Source: Coriaria nepalensis (Eukaryota; Streptophyta; Magnoliopsida; Cucurbitales; Coriariaceae). From it: DNA of 64,000 nt. The position numbers were made by a program, and so were the translations under genes. The notes beneath the pieces are model-generated. The model was not told the DNA's origin and ran no database searches. It saw only the letters and a list, made by a program, of their open reading frames with translations. Below, in pieces: positions 21,257 through 34,246 of this stretch. Within the stretch, counting starts at the first letter, position 1; each line of letters starts with the position of its first letter. Location: assembly GCA_027186245.1 (NCBI GenBank), contig CP114481.1:50995501-51059500 (forward strand), in the 5' to 3' direction.

Positions 21257-23771
21257 ATATGCTTTTTAAAGCTAAAATAATGCATTGTTGTATTCAATAG
21301 ATTAATTACAAGTTATGTAAGAAAATAATGTTTGAAGGGCGAAAATAGAATTCGTTCGAATTAATTTAGAATGATTGAATGACTAGAAGAGACTCAATGA
21401 CATGACTTTAAGGCTAAACAAATTCATTGTTCACTATAATAGATCAACTGCAAGTAATGCACGAAAGTCGTGTTTAAAGGCCGAATTTCGTTCGAAGTGC
21501 TTTAGAAAGATTTAATGACTAAAAGAGACGTAATAATATGACTTTAAGGCTAAAAAATCAATAGTTGCCTTCAATAGATCAATTGCAAGTTATGCATGAA
21601 AATCGCGTTCTAAATGCAAAATGAGAATTGGTTCGAAGTGCCTTCAAACAATTTAATGATTGAAAAGACTGAGTGATATGCTTTTTCATGCTAAAATAAT
21701 GCATTGTTGTCTTCAATAGATTAATTACAAGTTATGTAAGAAAATAATGTTTGAAGGGCGAAAATAGAATTCGTTCGAATTAATTTAGAATGATTGAATG
21801 ACTAGAAGAGACTCAATGAAATGACTTTAAGGCTAAACAAATTCATTGTTGCCTATAATAGATCAACTGCAAGTAATGCACGAAAGTCATGTTTAAAGGT
21901 AGAATTTCGTTCGAAGTGCTTTAGAATGATTTACTGACTAAAAGAGACGCAAAAATATGAGTTTAAAGCTAAAAAAATGCATAGTTGCCAGCAATAGATC
22001 ATTTGCAAGTTATGCATGAAAGTCGCGTTTTAAATGCAAAAAGAGAAATGGTTCGAAGTGCCTTCAAACAATTTAATGATTGAAAAGACTGATTGATAAG
22101 CTTTTTAATGCTAAAATAATGCATTGTTGTCTTCAATAGATTAATTGCAAGTTATGTAAGAAAATAATGTTTGAGGGGCGAAAATAGAATTCGTTCGAAT
22201 TAATTTAGAATGATTGAATGACTAGAAGAGACTCAATGACATGACTTTAAGGCTAAACAAATGCATTGTTGGCTATAATAGATCAACTGCAACTTATGCA
22301 CGAAAGTTATGTTTAAAGGCCGAATTTCGTTCGAAGTGCTTTTAAAGATTTAATGACTAAAAGAGACGTAATAATAAAACTTTAAGGCTAAAAAATCAAT
22401 AGTTCCCTTCAATAGATCAATTGCAAGTTATGCATGAAAGTCGCGTTCTAAATGCAAAAATAGAATTGGTTCGAAGTGCCTTCAAACAATTTAATGATTG
22501 AAAAGACTGAGTGATATGCTTTTTAATGCTAAAATAATGCATTGTTGTATTCAATAGATTAATTACAAGTTATGTAAGAAAATAATGTATGAAGGGCGAA
22601 AATAGAATTCGTTCGAATTAATTTAGAATGATTGAATGACTAGAAGAGACTCAATGACATGAGTTTAAGGCTAAACAAATTCATTGTTGACTATAATAGA
22701 TCAACTGCAAGTAATGCACGAAAGTCGTGTTTAAAGGCCGAATTTCGTTCGAAGTGCTTTAGAATGATTTACTGACAAAAAGAGACGCCAGAATATGAGT
22801 TTAAGGCTAAAAAAATGCATAGTTGCCATCAATAGATCAATTGCAAGTTATGCATGAAAGTCGCGTTCTAAATGCAAAAAGAGAATTGGTTCGTAGTGCC
22901 TTCAAACAATTTAATGATTGAAAAGACTGATTGATAAGCTTTTTAATGCTAAAATAATGCATTGTTGTCTTCAATAGATTAATTACAAGTTATGTAAGAA
23001 AATAATGTTTGAAGGGCGAAAATAGAATTCGTTCGAATTAATTTAGAATGATTGAATGACTAGAAGAGACTCAATGACATGACTTTAAGGCTAAACAAAT
23101 TCATTGTTGACTATAATAGATCAACTGCAAGTAATGCACGAAAGTCGTGTTTAAAGGCCGAATTTCGTTCGAAGTGCTTTAGAATGATTTACTGACTAAA
23201 AGAGACGCAAGAATATGAGTTTAAGGCTAAAAAAATGCATAGTTGCCATCAATAGATCAATTGCAAGTTATGCATCAAAGTCGCGTTCTAAATGCAAAAA
23301 GAGAATTGGTTCGAAGTGCCTTCAAACAATTTAATTATTGAAAAGATGGAGTGATATCCTTTTTAATGCTAAAATAATGCATTGTTGTCTTCAATCGATT
23401 AATTACAAGTTATGTAAGAAAATAATGTTTGAAGGGCAAAAATAGAATTCGTTCGAATTAATTTAGAATGATTTAATGACTAGAAGAGACTTAGTGACAT
23501 GACTTTAAGGCTAAACAAATGCATTGTTGCCTATAATAGATCAACTGCAACTTATGCACGAAAGTTATGTTTAAAGGCCGAATTTCGTTCGAAGTGCTTT
23601 TAAAGATTTAATGACTAAAAGAGACGTAATAATAAGACTTTAAGGCTAAAAAATCAATAGTTCCCTTCAATAGATCAATTGCAAGTTATGCATGAAAGTC
23701 GCGTTCTAAATGCAAAAATAGAATTGGTTCGAAGTGCCTTCAAACAATTTAATGATTGAAAAGACTGAGTG
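21257..23771 (+). repeat. HOR copy 2 (T1-T6, 2515 bp)
   Basis: Units start at 21257, 21676, 22096, 22514, 22934 and 23354 and follow T1-T6 in order with the same lengths as copy 1. T3 reads attgttggctat instead of ttgcctat. T4 has gaaagaa-free but distinct changes such as aatgtatgaaggg, gacatgagttt and gacaaaaagag. The HindIII sites of T3 and T5 are present at 22098 and 22936. Confidence 0.93.
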
Positions 23772-24608
23772 ATATGCTTTTTAAAGCTAAAATAATGCAT
23801 TGTTGTATTCAATAGATTAATTACAAGTTATGTAAGAAAATAATGTTTGAAGGGCGAAAATAGAATTCGTTCGAATTAATTTAGAATGATTGAATGACTA
23901 GAAGAGACTCAATGACATGACTTTAAGGCTAAACAAATTCATTGTTCACTATAATAGATCAACTGCAAGTAATGCACGAAAGTCGTGTTTAAAGGCCGAA
24001 TTTCGTTCGAAGTGCTTTAGAAAGATTTAATGACTAAAAGAGACGTAATAATATGACTTTAAGGCTAAAAAATCAATAGTTGCCTTCAATAGATAAATTG
24101 CAAGTTATGCATGAAAATCGCGTTCTAAATGCAAAAATAGAATTGGTTCGAAGTGCCTTCAAACAATTTAATGATTGAAAAGACTGAGTGATATGCTTTT
24201 TAATGCTAAAATAATGCATTGTTGTATTCAATAGATTAATTACAAGTTATGTAAGAAAATAATGTTTGAAGGGCAAAAATAGAATTCGTTCGAATTAATT
24301 TAGAATGATTTAATGACTAGAAGAGACTTAGTGACATGACTTTAAGGCTAAACAAATGCATTGTTGCCTATAATAGATCAACTGCAACTTATGCACGAAA
24401 GTTATGTTTAAAGGCCGAATTTCGTTCGAAGTGCTTTTAAAGATTTAATGACTAAAAGAGACGTAATAATAAGACTTTAAGGCTAAAAAATCAATAGTTC
24501 CCTTCAATAGATCAATTGCAAGTTATGCATGAAAGTCGCGTTCTAAATGCAAAAATAGAATTGGTTCGAAGTGCCTTCAAACAATTTAATGATTGAAAAG
24601 ACTGAGTG
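23772..24608 (+). repeat. Two-trimer insertion: T1 plus T1/T6 hybrid
   Basis: Between two six-trimer copies lie an extra T1 (23772) and a unit (24191) whose A begins with the T1-like attcaatag and then changes to gggcaaaaatag with gacttagtgac as in T6. The switch falls in the invariant gttatgtaagaaaataatg block. The extra T1 ends with gcaaaaatagaattgg instead of the T1 word gcaaaatgag. A similar hybrid recurs at 37600. Confidence 0.9.
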
Positions 24609-27123
24609 ATATGCTTTTTAAAGCTAAAATAATGCATTGTTGTATTCAATAGATTAATTACAAGTTATGTAAGAAAATAATGTTTGAAGGGCGAAAATAG
24701 AATTCGTTCGAATTAATTTAGAATGATTGAATGACTAGAAGAGACTCAATGACATGACTTTAAGGCTAAACAAATTCATTGTTCACTATAATAGATCAAC
24801 TGCAAGTAATGCACGAAAGTCGTGTTTAAAGGCCGAATTTCGTTCGAAGTGCTTTAGAAAGATTTAATGACTAAAAGAGACGTAATAATATGACTTTAAG
24901 GCTAAAAAATCAATAGTTGCCTTCAATAGATCAATTGCAAGTTATGCATGAAAATCGCGTTCTAAATGCAAAATGAGAATTGGTTCGAAGTGCCTTCAAA
25001 CAATTTAATGATTGAAAAGACTGAGTGATATGCTTTTTCATGCTAAAATAATGCATTGTTGTCTTCAATAGATTAATTACAAGTTATGTAAGAAAATAAT
25101 GTTTGAAGGGCGAAAATAGAATTCGTTCGAATTAATTTAGAATGATTGAATGACTAGAAGAGACTCAATGAAATGACTTTAAGGCTAAACAAATTCATTG
25201 TTGCCTATAATAGATCAACTGCAAGTAATGCACGAAAGTCATGTTTAAAGGTAGAATTTCGTTCGAAGTGCTTTAGAATGATTTACTGACTAAAAGAGAC
25301 GCAAAAATATGAGTTTAAAGCTAAAAAAATGCATAGTTGCCAGCAATAGATCATTTGCAAGTTATGCATGAAAGTCGCGTTTTAAATGCAAAAAGAGAAA
25401 TGGTTCGAAGTGCCTTCAAACAATTTAATGATTGAAAAGACTGATTGATAAGCTTTTTAATGCTAAAATAATGCATTGTTGTCTTCAATAGATTAATTGC
25501 AAGTTATGTAAGAAAATAATGTTTGAGGGGCGAAAATAGAATTCGTTCGAATTAATTTAGAATGATTGAATGACTAGAAGAGACTCAATGACATGACTTT
25601 AAGGCTAAACAAATGCATTGTTGCCTATAATAGATCAACTGCAACTTATGCACGAAAGTTATGTTTAAAGGCCGAATTTCGTTCGAAGTGCTTTTAAAGA
25701 TTTAATGACTAAAAGAGACGTAATAATAAAACTTTAAGGCTAAAAAATCAATAGTTCCCTTCAATAGATCAATTGCAAGTTATGCATGAAAGTCGCGTTC
25801 TAAATGCAAAAATAGAATTGGTTCGAAGTGCCTTCAAACAATTTAATGATTGAAAAGACTGAGTGATATGCTTTTTAATGCTAAAATAATGCATTGTTGT
25901 ATTCAATAGATTAATTACAAGTTATGTAAGAAAATAATGTTTGAAGGGCGAAAATAGAATTCGTTCGAATTAATTTAGAATGATTGAATGACTAGAAGAG
26001 ACTCAATGACATGACTTTAAGGCTAAACAAATTCATTGTTCACTATAATAGATCAACTGCAAGTAATGCACGAAAGTCGTGTTTAAAGGCCGAATTTCGT
26101 TCGAAGTGCTTTAGAATGATTTACTGACAAAAAGAGACGCCAGAATATGAGTTTAAGGCTAAAAAAATGCATAGTTGCCATCAATAGATCAATTGCAAGT
26201 TATGCATGAAAGTCGCGTTCTAAATGCAAAAAGAGAATTGGTTCGTAGTGCCTTCAAACAATTTAATGATTGAAAAGACTGATTGATAAGCTTTTTAATG
26301 CTAAAATAATGCATTGTTGTCTTCAATAGATTAATTACAAGTTATGTAAGAAAATAATGTTTGAAGGGCGAAAATAGAATTCGTTCGAATTAATTTAGAA
26401 TGATTGAATGACTAGAAGAGACTCAATGACATGACTTTAAGGCTAAACAAATTCATTGTTGACTATAATAGATCAACTGCAAGTAATGCACGAAAGTCGT
26501 GTTTAAAGGCCGAATTTCGTTCGAAGTGCTTTAGAATGATTTACTGACTAAAAGAGACGCAAGAATATGAGTTTAAGGCTAAAAAAATGCATAGTTGCCA
26601 TCAATAGATCAATTGCAAGTTATGCATCAAAGTCGCGTTCTAAATGCAAAAAGAGAATTGGTTCGAAGTGCCTTCAAACAATTTAATTATTGAAAAGATG
26701 GAGTGATATCCTTTTTAATGCTAAAATAATGCATTGTTGTCTTCAATCGATTAATTACAAGTTATGTAAGAAAATAATGTTTGAAGGGCAAAAATAGAAT
26801 TCGTTCGAATTAATTTAGAATGATTTAATGACTAGAAGAGACTTAGTGACATGACTTTAAGGCTAAACAAATGCATTGTTGCCTATAATAGATCAACTGC
26901 AACTTATGCACGAAAGTTATGTTTAAAGGCCGAATTTCGTTCGAAGTGCTTTTAAAGATTTAATGACTAAAAGAGACGTAATAATAAGACTTTAAGGCTA
27001 AAAAATCAATAGTTCCCTTCAGTAGATCAATAGCAAGTTATGCATGAAAGTCGCGTTCTAAATGCAAAAATAGAATTGGTTCGAAGTGCCTTCAAACAAT
27101 TTAATGATTGAAAAGACTGAGTG
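24609..27123 (+). repeat. HOR copy 3 (T1-T6, 2515 bp)
   Basis: Units start at 24609, 25028, 25448, 25866, 26286 and 26706. The order is T1-T6, except that the T4 position (25866) has the T1 word ttcactat in B and returns to T4 at gacaaaaagagacgccag. HindIII sites are at 25450 and 26288. The T6 C part has cagtagatcaatagcaag as a private change. Confidence 0.92.
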
Positions 27124-29218
27124 ATATGCTTTTTAATGCTAAAATAATGCATTGTTGTATTCAATAGATTAATTACAAGTTATGTAAGAAAATAATGTTT
27201 GAAGGGCGAAAATAGAATTCGTTCGAATTAATTTAGAATGATTGAATGACTAGAAGAGACTCAATGACATGACTTTAAGGCTAAACAAATTCATTGTTCA
27301 CTATAATAGATCAACTGCAAGTAATGCACGAAAGTCGTGTTTAAAGGCCGAATTTCGTTCGAAGTGCTTTAGAAAGATTTAATGACTAAAAGAGACGTAA
27401 TAATATGACTTTAAGGCTAAAAAATCAATAGTTGCCTTCAATAGATCAATTGCAAGTTATGCATGAAAATCGCGTTCTAAATGCAAAATGAGAATTGGTT
27501 CGAAGTACCTTCAAACAATTTAATGATTGAAAAGACTGAGTGATATGCTTTTTCATGCTAAAATAATGCATTGTTGTCTTCAATAGATTAATTACAAGTT
27601 ATGTAAGAAAATAATGTTTGAAGGGCGAAAATAGAATTCGTTCGAATTAATTTAGAATGATTGAATGACTAGAAGAGACTCAATGAAATGACTTTAAGGC
27701 TAAACAAATTCATTGTTGCCTATAATAGATCAACTGCAAGTAATGCACGAAAGTCATGTTTAAAGGTAGAATTTCGTTCGAAGTGCTTTAGAATGATTTA
27801 CTGACTAAAAGAGACGCAATAATATGACTTTAAGGCTAAAAAATCAATAGTTCCCTTCAATAGATCAATTGCAAGTTATGCATGAAAGTCGCGTTCCAAA
27901 TGCAAAAATAGAATTGGTTCGAAGTGCCTTCAAACAATTTAATGATTGAAAAGACTGAGTGATATGCTTTTTAATGCTAAAATAATGCATTGTTGTATTC
28001 AATAGATTAATTACAAGTTATGTAAGAAAATAATGTTTGAAGGGCGAAAATAGAATTCGTTCGAATTAATTTAGAATGATTGAATGACTAGAAGAGACTC
28101 AATGACATGACTTTAAGGCTAAACAAATTCATTGTTGACTATAATAGATCAACTGCAAGTAATGCACGAAAGTCGTGTTTAAAGGCCGAATTTCGTTCGA
28201 AGTGCTTTAGAATGATTTACTGACTAAAAGAGACGCCAGAATATGAGTTTAAGGCTAAAAAAATGCATAGTTGCCATCAATAGATCAATTGCAAGTTATG
28301 CATGAAAGTCGCGTTCTAAATGCAAAAAGAGAATTGGTTCGTAGTGCCTTCAAACAATTTAATGATTGAAAAGACTGATTGATATGCTTTTTAATGCTAA
28401 AATAATGCATTGTTGTATTCAATAGATTAATTACAAGTTATGTAAGAAAATAATGTTTGAAGGGCGAAAATAGAATTCGTTCGAATTAATTTAGAATGAT
28501 TGAATGACTAGAAGAGACTCAATGACATGACTTTAAGGCTAAACAAATTCATTGTTGACTATAATAGATCAACTGCAAGTAATGCACGAAAGTCGTGTTT
28601 AAAGGCCGAATTTCGTTCGAAGTGCTTTAGAATGATTTACTGACTAAAAGAGACGTAATAATATGACTTTAAGGCTAAAAAATCAATAGTTGCCTTCAAT
28701 AGATCAATTGCAAGTTATGCATGAAAATCGCGTTCTAAATGCAAAAAGAGAATTGGTTCGAAGTGCCTTCAAACAATTTAATTATTGAAAAGATGGAGTG
28801 ATATCCTTTTTAATGCTAAAATAATGCATTGTTGTCTTCAATCGATTAATTACAAGTTATGTAAGAAAATAATGTTTGAATGGCAAAAATAGAATTCGTT
28901 CGAATTAATTTAGAATGATTTAATGACTGGAAGAGACTTAGTGACATGACTTTAAGGCTAAAGAAATGCATTGTTGCCTATAATAGATCAACTGCAACTT
29001 ATGCACGAAAGTTATGTTTAAAGGCCGAATTTCGTTCGAAGTGCTTTTAAAGATTTAATGACTAAAAGAGACGTAATAATAAGACTTTAAGGCTAAAAAA
29101 TCAATAGTTCCCTTCAATAGATCAATTGCAAGTTATGCATGAAAGTCGCGTTCTAAATGCAAAAATAGAATTGGTTCGAAGTGCCTTCAAACAATTTAAT
29201 GATTGAAAAGACTGAGTG
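27124..29218 (+). repeat. Five-trimer HOR derivative, copy 1
   Basis: Units start at 27124 (T1), 27543 (T2/T3 hybrid), 27962 (T4), 28382 (T4 changing to T1-like then T5-like C) and 28801 (T6). The intact T3 and T5 are gone. The same five-unit order, with the same joins and the private T6 changes gactggaagag and ctaaagaaatgc, recurs at 32152-34246, an offset of 5028 bp (12 trimers). Confidence 0.9.
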
Positions 29219-31732
29219 ATATGCTTTTTAATGCTAAAATAATGCATTGTTGTATTCAATAGATTAATTACAAGTTATGTAAGAAAATAATGTTTGAAGG
29301 GCGAAAATAGAATTCGTTCGAATTAATTTAGAATGATTGAATGACTAGAAGAGACTCAATGACATGACTTTAAGGCTAAACAAATTCATTGTTCACTATA
29401 ATAGATCAACTGCAAGTAATGCACGAAAGTCGTGTTTAAAGGCCGAATTTCGTTCGAAGTGCTTTAGAAAGATTTAATGACTAAAAGAGACGTAATAATA
29501 TGACTTTAAGGCTAAAAAATCAATAGTTGCCTTCAATAGATCAATTGCAAGTTATGCATGAAAATCGCGTTCTAAATGCAAAATGAGAATTGGTTCGAAG
29601 TGCCTTCAAACAATTTAATGATTGAAAAGACTGAGTGATATGCTTTTTCATGCTAAAATAATGCATTGTTGTCTTCAATAGATTAATTACAAGTTATGTA
29701 AGAAAATAATGTTTGAAGGGCGAAAATAGAATTCGTTCGAATTAATTTAGAATGATTGAATGACTAGAAGAGACTCAATGAAATGACTTTAAGGCTAAAC
29801 AAATTCATTGTTGCCTATAATAGATCAACTGCAAGTAATGCACGAAAGTCATGTTTAAAGGTAGAATTTCGTTCGAAGTGCTTTAGAATGATTTACTTAC
29901 TAAAAGAGACGCAATAATATGACTTTAAGGCTAAAAAATCAATAGTTCCCTTCAATAGATCAATTGCAAGTTATGCATGAAAGTCGCGTTCTAAATGCAA
30001 AAATAGAATTGGTTTGAAGTGCCTTCAAACAATTTAATGATTGAAAAGACTGAGTGATATGCTTTTTAATGCTAAAATAATGCATTGTTGTCTTCAATAG
30101 ATTAATTACAAGTTATGTAAGAAAATAATGTTTGAGGGGGGAAAATAGAATTCGTTCGAATTAATTTAGAATGATTGAATGACTAGAAGAGACTCAATGA
30201 CATGACTTTAAGGCTAAACAAATGCATTGTTGGCTATAATAGATCAACTGCAACTTATGCACGAAAGTTATGTTTAAAGGCCGAATTTCGTTCGAAGTGC
30301 TTTTAAAGATTTAATGACTAAAAGAGACGTAATAATAAAACTTTAAGGCTAAAAAATCAATAGTTCCCTTCAATAGATCAATTGCAAGTTATGCATGAAA
30401 GTCGCGTTCTAAATGCAAAAATAGAATTGGTTCGAAGTGCCTTCAAACAATTTAATGATTGAAAAGACTGAGTGATATGCTTTTTAATGCTAAAATAATG
30501 CATTGTTGTATTCAATAGATTAATTACAAGTTATGTAAGAAAATAATGTTTGAAGGGCGAAAATAGAATTCGTTCGAATTAATTTAGAATGATTGAATGA
30601 CTAGAAGAGACTCAATGACATGACTTTAAGGCTAAACAAATTCATTGTTGACTATAATAGATCAACTGCAAGTAATGCACGAAAGTCGTGTTTAAAGGCC
30701 GAATTTCGTTCGAAGTGCTTTAGAATGATTTACTGACTAAAAGAGACGCCAGAATATGAGTTTAAGGCTAAAAAAATGCATAGTTGCCATCAATAGATCA
30801 ATTGCAAGTTATGCATGAAAGTCGCGTTCTAAATGCAAAAAGAGAATTGGTTCGTAGTGCCTTCAAACAATTTAATGATTGAAAAGACTGATTGATAAGC
30901 TTTTTAATGCTAAAATAATGCATTGTTGTCTTCAATAGATTAATTACAAGTTATGTAAGAAAATAATGTTTGAAGGGCGAAAATAGAATTCGTTCGAATT
31001 AATTTAGAATGATTGAATGACTAGAAGAGACTCAATGACATGACTTTAAGGCTAAACAAATTCATTGTTGACTATAATAGATCAACTGCAAGTAATGCAC
31101 GAAAGTCGTGTTTAAAGGCCGAATTTCGTTCGAAGTGCTTTAGAATGATTTACTGACTAAAAGAGACGCAAGAATATGAGTTTAAGGCTAAAAAAATGCA
31201 TAGTTGCCATCAATAGATCAATTGCAAGTTATGCATCAAAGTCGCGTTCTAAATGCAAAAAGAGAATTGGTTCGAAGTGCCTTCAAACAATTTAATTATT
31301 GAAAAGATGGAGTGATATCCTTTTTAATGCTAAAATAATGCATTGTTGTCTTCAATCGATTAATTACAAGTTATGTAAGAAAATAATGTTTGAAGGGCAA
31401 AAATAGAATTCGTTCGAATTAATTTAGAATGATTTAATGACTAGAAGAGACTTAGTGACATGACTTTAAGGCTAAACAAATGCATTGTTGCCTATAATAG
31501 ATCAACTGCAACTTATGCACGAAAGTTATGTTTAAAGGCCGAATTTCGTTCGAAGTGCTTTTAAAGATTTAATGACTAAAAGAGACGTAATAATATGACT
31601 TTAAGGCTAAAAAATCAATAGTTCCCTTCAATAGATCAATTGCAAGTTATGCATGAAAGTCGCGTTCTAAATGCAAAAATAGAATTGGTTCGAAGTGCCT
31701 TCAAACAATTTAATGATTGAAAAGACTGAGTG
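29219..31732 (+). repeat. Six-trimer HOR derivative
   Basis: Units start at 29219 (T1), 29638 (T2/T3 hybrid), 30057 (T3, opening atatgc rather than ataagc and with tttgagggggg-like gggg change), 30475 (T4), 30895 (T5, HindIII at 30897) and 31315 (T6). It keeps six units but with the T2 C part converted to T3 type. The T6 here has taataatatgac rather than taataataagac. Confidence 0.88.
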
Positions 31733-34246
31733 ATATGCTTTTTAATGCTAAAATAATGCATTGTTGTATTCAATAGATTAATTACAAGTTATGTAAGAAA
31801 ATAATGTTTGAAGGGCGAAAATAGAATTCGTTCGAATTAATTTAGAATGATTGAATGACTAGAAGAGACTCAATGACATGACTTTAAGGCTAAACAAATT
31901 CATTGTTCACTATAATAGATCAACTGCAAGTAATGCACGAAAGTCGTGTTTAAAGGCCGAATTTCGTTCGAAGTGATTTAGAAAGATTTAATGACTAAAA
32001 GAGACGTAATAATATGACTTTAAGGCTAAAAAATCAATAGTTGCCTTCAATAGATCAATTGCAAGTTATGCATGAAAATCGCGTTCTAAATGCAAAAATA
32101 GAATTGGTTCGAAGTGCCTTCAAACAATTTAATGATTGAAAAGACTGAGTGATATGCTTTTTAATGCTAAAATAATGCATTGTTGTATTCAATAGATTAA
32201 TTACAAGTTATGTAAGAAAATAATGTTTGAAGGGCGAAAATAGAATTCGTTCGAATTAATTTAGAATGATTGAATGACTAGAAGAGACTCAATGACATGA
32301 CTTTAAGGCTAAACAAATTCATTGTTCACTATAATAGATCAACTGCAAGTAATGCACGAAAGTCGTGTTTAAAGGCCGAATTTCGTTCGAAGTGCTTTAG
32401 AAAGATTTAATGACTAAAAGAGACGTAATAATATGACTTTAAGGCTAAAAAATCAATAGTTGCCTTCAATAGATCAATTGCAAGTTATGCATGAAAATCG
32501 CGTTCTAAATGCAAAATGAGAATTGGTTCGAAGTGCCTTCAAACAATTTAATGATTGAAAAGACTGAGTGATATGCTTTTTCATGCTAAAATAATGCATT
32601 GTTGTCTTCAATAGATTAATTACAAGTTATGTAAGAAAATAATGTTTAAAGGGCGAAAATAGAATTCGTTCGAATTAATTTAGAATGATTGAATGACTAG
32701 AAGAGACTCAATGAAATGACTTTAAGGCTAAACAAATTCATTGTTGCCTATAATAGATCAACTGCAAGTAATGCACGAAAGTCATGTTTAAAGGTAGAAT
32801 TTCGTTCGAAGTGCTTTAGAATGATTTACTGACTAAAAGAGACGCAATAATATGACTTTAAGGCTAAAAAACCAATAGTTCCCTTCAATAGATCAATTGC
32901 AAGTTATGCATGAAAGTCGCGTTCTAAATGCAAAAATAGAATTGGTTCGAAGTGCCTTCAAACAATTTAATGATTGAAAAGACTGAGTGATATGCTTTTT
33001 AATGCTAAAATAATGCATTGTTGTATTCAATAGATTAATTACAAGTTATGTAAGAAAATAATGTTTGAAGGGCGAAAATAGAATTCGTTCGAATTAATTT
33101 AGAATGATTGAATGACTAGAAGAGACTCAATGACATGACTTTAAGGCTAAACAAATTCATTGTTGACTATAATAGATCAACTGCAAGTAATGCACGAAAG
33201 TCGTGTTTAAAGGCCGAATTTCGTTCGAAGTGCTTTAGAATGATTTACTGACTAAAAGAGACGCCAGAATATGAGTTTAAGGCTAAAAAAATGCATAGTT
33301 GCCATCAATAGATCAATTGCAAGTTATGCATGAAAGTCGCGTTCTAAATGCAAAAAGAGAATTGGTTCGTAGTGCCTTCAAACAATTTAATGATTGAAAA
33401 GACTGATTGATATGCTTTTTAATGCTAAAATAATGCATTGTTGTATTCAATAGATTAATTACAAGTTATGTAAGAAAATAATGTTTGAAGGGCGAAAATA
33501 GAATTCGTTCGAATTAATTTAGAATGATTGAATGACTAGAAGAGACTCAATGACATGACTTTAAGGCTAAACAAATTCATTGTTGACTATAATAGATCAA
33601 CTGCAAGTAATGCACGAAAGTCGTGTTTAAAGGCCGAATTTCGTTCGAAGTGCTTTAGAATGATTTACTGACTAAAAGAGACGTAATAATATGACTTTAA
33701 GGCTAAAAAATCAATAGTTGCCTTCAATAGATCAATTGCAAGTTATGCATGAAAATCGCGTTCTAAATGCAAAAAGAGAATTGGTTCGAAGTGCCTTCAA
33801 ACAATTTAATTATTGAAAAGATGGAGTGATATCCTTTTTAATGCTAAAATAATGCATTGTTGTCTTCAATCGATTAATTACAAGTTATGTAAGAAAATAA
33901 TGTTTGAAGGGCAAAAATAGAATTCGTTCGAATTAATTTAGAATAATTTAATGACTGGAAGAGACTTAGTGACATGACTTTAAGGCTAAAGAAATGCATT
34001 GTTGCCTATAATAGATCAACTGCAACTTATGCACGAAAGTTATGTTTAAAGGCCGAATTTCGTTCGAAGTGCTTTTAAAGATTTAATGACTAAAAGAGAC
34101 GTAATAATAAGACTTTAAGGCTAAAAAATCAATAGTTCCCTTCAATAGATCAATTGCAAGTTATGCATGAAAGTCGCGTTCTAAATGCAAAAATAGAATT
34201 GGTTCGAAGTGCCTTCAAACAATTTAATGATTGAAAAGACTGAGTG
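31733..34246 (+). repeat. HOR derivative with doubled T1; second copy of five-trimer block
   Basis: Units start at 31733 (T1 with cgaagtgatttagaaag), 32152 (T1), 32571 (T2/T3 hybrid), 32990 (T4), 33410 (T4-T1-T5 mosaic) and 33829 (T6). From 32152 the unit order and joins equal those at 27124. The doubled T1 is a single-trimer duplication or a block-join scar. Confidence 0.88.
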
